This document shows positions 23,279 to 27,140 of a stretch of 27,140 nucleotides of DNA, piece by piece (within the stretch, counting starts at the first letter, position 1; each line of letters starts with the position of its first letter). This DNA comes from Actinomycetota bacterium (lineage in GTDB: Bacteria; Actinomycetota; Actinomycetes; Nanopelagicales; Nanopelagicaceae): positions 1 to 27,140 of the forward strand of contig JAPLBK010000097.1 in NCBI GenBank assembly GCA_026392775.1. The letters are read 5' to 3'. The notes beneath the pieces were generated by a model, which was given only the letters and a program-made list of their open reading frames with translations, was not told where the DNA came from and did no database searches. A program made the position numbers and the translations under genes.

Positions 23279-24142
23279 ATGGAGATACACCACATCCCAG
23301 CTCTTCGTAATCCGATCATGGTAATGGCCTTTTCAGGATGGAATGATGCCGGCGAAGCGGCAACAGGTGCGATAGAGCATTTACTTTCTGCTTGGCAAAA
23401 TGAACCTAACGACGTTGTTCCAGAGCTAATTGCAGATATCGAATCTGAAGAGTTCTATGACTTTCAAGTAAATCGCCCACTTATCTATGTAGATGATTCA
23501 CAAATACGTAACATCACCTGGCCAACGACTGAGATATTTGGAGTTGTTCTTTCTGATTATGACCGTGATTTAGTCGTCGTTAAGGGCACCGAACCCTCAA
23601 TGCGTTGGAAGAGTTTCACTCGTGAGCTACTTGACCTGGCCGATGATCTAGAAGTCTCCTTGATTGTCACTCTGGGATCGATGTTGGCCGATGTCCCACA
23701 CTCTCGCCCCATTTCAGTCAGCGGGAGTAGTGCGCATCCAGATTTAGCGAGGCGACTTGGTGTTGAGGTATCTAGTTACGAGGGACCAACAGGAATTTTA
23801 GGAATTATTGGGGATGGCTGCATGCGACGAGGAATTGATGCAGTCTCACTTTGGGCTGCAATCCCCCACTATGCATCAAATTCACCATCACCCAAAGCCA
23901 CACTCTCACTTGTTAACTCGCTTGAGGATTTCTTGGAGATATCTATCCCACCTGCAGATCTAGCAGAGGCTGCTGATGAATGGGAAAAGGATGTTACTGA
24001 AATGGCAAAGGAAGATAATGATGTAGCTGAGTATGTGAAAGCGTTAGAGGATTCTAAAGATGCAGCTGAGCTTCCTGATGTGTCTGGAGATTCAATAGCA
24101 AAAGAGTTTGAGCGATATTTAAGGCGCAGAACAAAGGATTAA
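23279..24142 (+). CDS. PAC2-family protein (Rv2125-like)
   Basis: A 287-residue PAC2-fold protein: PIMVMAFSGWNDAGEAATGA near the N-terminus, PLIYVDDSQIRNITWP, SLIVTLGSMLADVPHSRP, then GPTGILGIIGDGCMRRGI, all recurrent in the actinobacterial family. The name comes from eukaryotic proteasome-assembly chaperone 2, but the bacterial function is not established. The C-terminus is acidic and charged (about residues 225-287). It is Rv2125-like in sequence and lies before mshC. It ends on a TAA that shares bases with the mshC stop on the other strand. Confidence 0.87.
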   Translation: MEIHHIPALRNPIMVMAFSGWNDAGEAATGAIEHLLSAWQNEPNDVVPELIADIESEEFYDFQVNRPLIYVDDSQIRNITWPTTEIFGVVLSDYDRDLVVVKGTEPSMRWKSFTRELLDLADDLEVSLIVTLGSMLADVPHSRPISVSGSSAHPDLARRLGVEVSSYEGPTGILGIIGDGCMRRGIDAVSLWAAIPHYASNSPSPKATLSLVNSLEDFLEISIPPADLAEAADEWEKDVTEMAKEDNDVAEYVKALEDSKDAAELPDVSGDSIAKEFERYLRRRTKD

Positions 24143-25380
24143 AGCGATAAACCTAGTAGTGCATCTAACGCTGTAACTAGCTCCTCAACGTCCCCACCGC
24201 TAACTCCGCTTATTGAATCTAGCGCCCACTTGTCAAGGTGGGCTAAAGCAGTTGGTGTGTCTAAGTCATTGCTCAAGGCCAGAATCATCTTCTCAATTAC
24301 TGGCTTTGTTGGTGCAACATCGGGTGAAGCAATCGCATCTCGTAACTTCGCAACACGCTTTGTCGCCACTTCCAGCAACTCATCGGTCCACATCCGATCT
24401 AATCGATAATGCTGTGACATCAGAGCAAAGCGAATAGCCATGGGATGTGTGCCAGAGTCAATGAGCTTTGATACAAAAACAAGATTTCCCTTACTCTTAC
24501 TCATTTTTTCACCGTCAAGGCCAATCATAGCCGCATGAACATAAGTGGATGCCAGATCTTTACCTGTTAAAACTTTTGCCTGTGAAGCACACATTTCATG
24601 GTGCGGAAAGATCAAATCACTTCCACCACCTTGAATATCGATGCAAGTCGGATCTGATTCAATCGGGGAAAGATATTTCAAGGCGATTGCCGTGCACTCG
24701 ATGTGCCAACCTGGTCGTCCTACTCCATGAATTGAGGGCCAACCGGGTTCATTCTCACGCTTAGCCATCCACACTAAGCAATCCAACGGGTCGATCTTTC
24801 CCGCCAGAGTTGGATTTCCTCCACGTTGGGAAAAGATCTCTTTCATTGTTTCTTTGTCCAGATGTGAAATAGAGCCAAAGTCAGGCGATGAGTAATTCTT
24901 AAAAAATAGATCCCCTTCAATTACATAGATCGATCCGGTGGCTTGTAGAGCTGTGACCGCCTCAGTGACTAGATCTATCGCCTCGACTGCTCCGATGTAA
25001 TGAGCGGGTGGAATAACCCGCAAATTAAACATATCACCCCTGAAAAGCTCAATCTGAGAAGTTGCTAAATCTTGCCAATCTAAATTATCTCGGGTGGCCC
25101 GTTCGAGTAATGGATCATCGATGTCAGTAATATTTTGGACATAAAGAACATCTGATCCACTTGCACGCAAATATCGATTGATCAGGTCGAAAGTTACATA
25201 TGTAGCTGCATGGCCAAGGTGGGTGGAGTCATATGGTGTGATGCCACAGACATACATGCGATAAAGATCTTTCTTTGCAACTAATTCCTTTTTTAGTGTT
25301 TTAGAATTAGTGAGTGATATCTGAGGAAAATTGACGGATTTATTTAGTTGTGGAACTGCAACTAAAGGCCAGGATTTCAT
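24139..25380 (-). CDS. mshC: Cysteine--1-D-myo-inosityl 2-amino-2-deoxy-D-glucopyranoside ligase
   Basis: MshC ligates cysteine to GlcN-Ins in mycothiol biosynthesis, so the organism probably makes mycothiol. The 413-residue protein is a class I CysRS paralogue: MYVCGITPYDSTHLGHAATY holds the zinc-type Cys and the HIGH-like HLGH, WHIECTAIAL and FPHHEMCASQAK are further CysRS/MshC elements, and KMSKSKGN is the KMSKS loop. It lacks the C-terminal anticodon-binding domain of true CysRS, as MshC does. ATG 25380 has a leaderless -10 upstream. Confidence 0.93.
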   Translation of the reverse strand: MKSWPLVAVPQLNKSVNFPQISLTNSKTLKKELVAKKDLYRMYVCGITPYDSTHLGHAATYVTFDLINRYLRASGSDVLYVQNITDIDDPLLERATRDNLDWQDLATSQIELFRGDMFNLRVIPPAHYIGAVEAIDLVTEAVTALQATGSIYVIEGDLFFKNYSSPDFGSISHLDKETMKEIFSQRGGNPTLAGKIDPLDCLVWMAKRENEPGWPSIHGVGRPGWHIECTAIALKYLSPIESDPTCIDIQGGGSDLIFPHHEMCASQAKVLTGKDLASTYVHAAMIGLDGEKMSKSKGNLVFVSKLIDSGTHPMAIRFALMSQHYRLDRMWTDELLEVATKRVAKLRDAIASPDVAPTKPVIEKMILALSNDLDTPTALAHLDKWALDSISGVSGGDVEELVTALDALLGLSL

Positions 25381-25386
25381 GGATGG

Positions 25387-25392
25387 ATTCTA
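25387..25392 (-). promoter_or_regulatory. -10 hexamer of leaderless mshC promoter
   Basis: TAGAAT, the best match to TATAAT among these sites, then CCATCC (six bases) and the mshC ATG. It lies in the 24-base gap after the kinase-like gene, so mshC can be transcribed independently of the upstream trio. Confidence 0.55.
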
Positions 25393-25404
25393 GTAACTTT
25401 GCCG

Positions 25405-26109
25405 CTAGAAAGCAGGCCACGGAATAGCTGGCCACTCCGGATTAGGCATAGGCATCACGCCACTGTCTAGCAACCTCAACACTCGCTCACGTAAAGCGGC
25501 GATCTCTACTTCTGTTAAATGAGCCGATAAATCCAATTCTTTACCCAAAGTATCTTTAATTGATTTCAACGTCTTTAATTCATCAGCACTTAGTTCATCC
25601 CCAGCCCATTGCCACAACACTGTTCGTAGCTTGTCCTCTTCGTGAAATGTAACCCCATGATCGCATCCAAAGAGATGTCCACTCTCATCTGGCAATAAGT
25701 GACCAATCTTGCGATCGGTATTATTAATTATTGCATCGAAAAAAGCCATTGAGCGAAGTTGCGGTAAGTCTTGAGAGAAGAATTCGGCAAGGTCAATCGA
25801 TTCATCGATATCTATCCACTCTTGCACCATTCCAATTCCATAAGGACCTTCACGCAATATAGTGAGTGGTACTAGATCCAAACCGAGAAATTCACTCACC
25901 CGGAAAGCTGCGTATTCGCGATCGGCCAGCGTTCCGTCCTGGAAATCCCATAACGGGCGCTCCCCCGCAACTGGTTTATAGATGCATGCGATCTCGGTGT
26001 CCTGGTGTGTAACGGTTGCAAAGAGAGTTGCATTCGATGCATCAACTAATCGACCTGTAACTGACATTTCTCCAAAAGTCAGAATCGTGCGCTTATCGTC
26101 TGTAGCCAT
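25405..26109 (-). CDS. PI3/PI4-kinase-like protein (SCO1664/Rv2133c family)
   Basis: A 234-residue protein of the small actinobacterial PI3/PI4-kinase-like family. The kinase core appears intact: IYKPVAGERPLWDF holds a probable ATP-binding Lys45, LADREYAAFRVSEFLG follows, FFDAIINNTDRKIGHLL holds the catalytic-loop Asn/Asp/Arg (N130, D132, R133), and CDHGVTFH is the DFG-like metal-binding segment (D150). The substrate is unknown; lipid, inositol or protein are all possible. ATG 26109 (MATDDKR) is chosen because homology begins there and it overlaps the DUF3090 end by 17 bases; an open frame to 26181 is a shadow of that gene. Confidence 0.87.
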   Translation of the reverse strand: MATDDKRTILTFGEMSVTGRLVDASNATLFATVTHQDTEIACIYKPVAGERPLWDFQDGTLADREYAAFRVSEFLGLDLVPLTILREGPYGIGMVQEWIDIDESIDLAEFFSQDLPQLRSMAFFDAIINNTDRKIGHLLPDESGHLFGCDHGVTFHEEDKLRTVLWQWAGDELSADELKTLKSIKDTLGKELDLSAHLTEVEIAALRERVLRLLDSGVMPMPNPEWPAIPWPAF

Positions 26110-26602
26110 TAGCCCTAGGACATAAATGACCACGTGGATCAATCGGTAGAGAACAGAATGGACATGGAACACGACCAGCATTTACCACTGCATTAGTTCG
26201 CGTAATGAAAGCCTTTGCCTGTCCAAGGGTTAAGTTCATCGTTATATCTGCAACTTCGTCCTCGACTTCAATCTCCTTTATTGAAAACAGCTCAACACAT
26301 ACACTCTTTGAAGCATCATCCCAAGCGATAGAAATTGCGCCTATGACGAAATCCTTATCCACTGGTGACTCAAGGGCTGCATCATCGCGCTCGACTCGAT
26401 CGAGAACTAATGTCGCATCTTCTTTGGCAACTTGCTTGCATAAAATCTCTAATCGCTGCGCCAGCGTTGAAGCTTGGGTCTTTTCAAGGGATGCACTGAC
26501 AAGGGCTGACCCAGCACGAACTTGAAGATAAAACTCTCGTTCACCCGGTTCTCCAACAGTTCCACAGATAAAGCGGTCTACGCTCTTAAACTCGTAGCTC
26601 AT
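26093..26602 (-). CDS. DUF3090 family protein
   Basis: A 169-residue actinobacterial protein of unknown function. It begins with SYEFKSVDRFICGTVGEPGE and REFYLQVRAG, family hallmarks, and ends in CPFCSLPIDPRGHLCPRANG, a compact Cys/His cluster (C-x2-C ... H-x-C) that could bind zinc. It lies between the histidine phosphatase (ATGA overlap) and the kinase-like gene (17-base overlap), as in M. tuberculosis Rv2135c-Rv2133c. Tight coupling suggests that the three products work together. Confidence 0.88.
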   Translation of the reverse strand: MSYEFKSVDRFICGTVGEPGEREFYLQVRAGSALVSASLEKTQASTLAQRLEILCKQVAKEDATLVLDRVERDDAALESPVDKDFVIGAISIAWDDASKSVCVELFSIKEIEVEDEVADITMNLTLGQAKAFITRTNAVVNAGRVPCPFCSLPIDPRGHLCPRANGYRR

Positions 26603-27140
26603 TTTCCTGCTCCACCGCCAAGTAGATTTTTACTACGCTTGGGACCAGCTAAAACATCGTGTAGAACAGAGCGAGAATCATTCATTAGCGTCAGACGAGC
26701 TTTTCCATTTGAATAATCCAAAATGGTGACAGAGGCTGGATCAATAACGATGCGCTGAAAGTCATCTAGATGCATGCCAAGGGCGCTAGCGACAATGGCT
26801 TTAATCACATCACCATGACTGACTAGTACAGCAACTCCACCCCTTTTGACATTCAAGGAGTCGTGGACTGCTGTCATAGCCCTTTGCTGCATGTGAGCTA
26901 AGCCTTCACCGTCAGGAAAATACATCGCAGATGGATTACCTTGGACCGTCTTCCATAACTTGTTGCGCGAAAGAACAGATAATTTTTTTCCACTCCAACT
27001 TCCATAATCAACTTCAGTGAGATTCTCATCCTTCACCAGAAGCTTCTGGGTAGATTTTGGTAGTGCGCCAAGCCAGGGTGCGATTGTTTCGTGACATCTT
27101 TGCATGGGGCTAATGCGGATTTGTGCGATAGGAAAAGAAC
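26599..27140 (-). CDS. Histidine phosphatase (phosphoglycerate mutase-like), N-terminus beyond window
   Basis: The frame is open to the right edge, so the 5' end with the catalytic RHG motif is missing; the visible ~180 residues are the rest. ISPMQRCHETIAPWL contains the second-motif Arg, DENLTEVDYGSWSGKKL the conserved Glu-bearing loop (usually E-x-x-x-G-x-W-E-G), and VLVSHGDVIKAI the second catalytic His. The methionine at 27105 is internal, because coding similarity (IRISP) continues upstream of it. Position matches Rv2135c. The substrate is unknown. Confidence 0.9.
   Translation of the reverse strand, partial: SFPIAQIRISPMQRCHETIAPWLGALPKSTQKLLVKDENLTEVDYGSWSGKKLSVLSRNKLWKTVQGNPSAMYFPDGEGLAHMQQRAMTAVHDSLNVKRGGVAVLVSHGDVIKAIVASALGMHLDDFQRIVIDPASVTILDYSNGKARLTLMNDSRSVLHDVLAGPKRSKNLLGGGAGK

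Noticed and set aside
26110..26181. Hydrophobic N-terminal leader on the PI-kinase-like protein
   Set aside because: It is an alternate reading of the Cys-rich end of DUF3090; homology begins at MATDDKR.

Overview
The window looks like ordinary chromosome from a gene-dense, mid-GC actinobacterium. Three things point that way. A mycothiol gene (mshC) is present. So are actinobacterial signature genes: pafB/pafC, helY, a GarA-like FHA protein, DUF3090 and a PI3/4-kinase-like protein. Gene order also follows Mycobacterium tuberculosis in several blocks: Rv1708-Rv1713, Rv1822/Rv1826-Rv1832, Rv2090-Rv2096c, Rv2118c-Rv2119 and Rv2125-Rv2135c. Gaps are tiny, genes overlap and the GC content is modest, which would suit a streamlined aquatic lineage such as the Nanopelagicales/acI group. 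That placement is inference. No phage, transposon, CRISPR array, tRNA or rRNA was found.

Layout, left to right. A 5' portion of parA on the minus strand (1-413) diverges from scpA-scpB-rluB (chromosome condensation and 23S rRNA pseudouridylation). A 271-bp AT-rich, repeat-bearing gap follows. Then come aroH-tyrA (chorismate to hydroxyphenylpyruvate) and a fused cmk-der gene (CMP kinase joined to the ribosome-assembly GTPase), which continues into a CDP-alcohol phosphatidyltransferase and gcvH. The next block is GarA-like FHA, MerR (FtsR-like), DUF151, a second MerR and gcvP: control of central nitrogen/carbon flux and cell division interleaved with glycine cleavage.

From 12.5 to 21.7 kb nearly everything is on the minus strand: dgk-helY-exonuclease-lnt, tatA-tatC, and trmI-pafB-pafC. 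The proteasome/pupylation genes that usually lie between pafB and trmI are absent. On the plus strand a RecB-family nuclease diverges from trmI and converges on a HAD phosphatase, and a PAC2 protein converges on mshC. In both convergent pairs the stop codons physically overlap. The right end holds the conserved histidine phosphatase-DUF3090-PI kinase-like trio, with the phosphatase cut by the window edge.

The most consistent non-coding signal is at transcription-unit heads. Six genes (scpA, aroH, cmk-der, dgk, trmI, mshC) have a TANNNT -10 hexamer exactly six bases before the start codon, the geometry expected for leaderless mRNAs. These boundaries agree with the operons inferred from gene spacing. 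Other non-coding features worth attention are a 17-bp inverted repeat before the FHA/MerR operon, a TCGATAA-repeat island before aroH, and foldable leaders before rluB and gcvP. I found no wholly new system. The best candidates for undescribed biology are the kinase-like/DUF3090/phosphatase trio beside mshC and the unexplained repeats.
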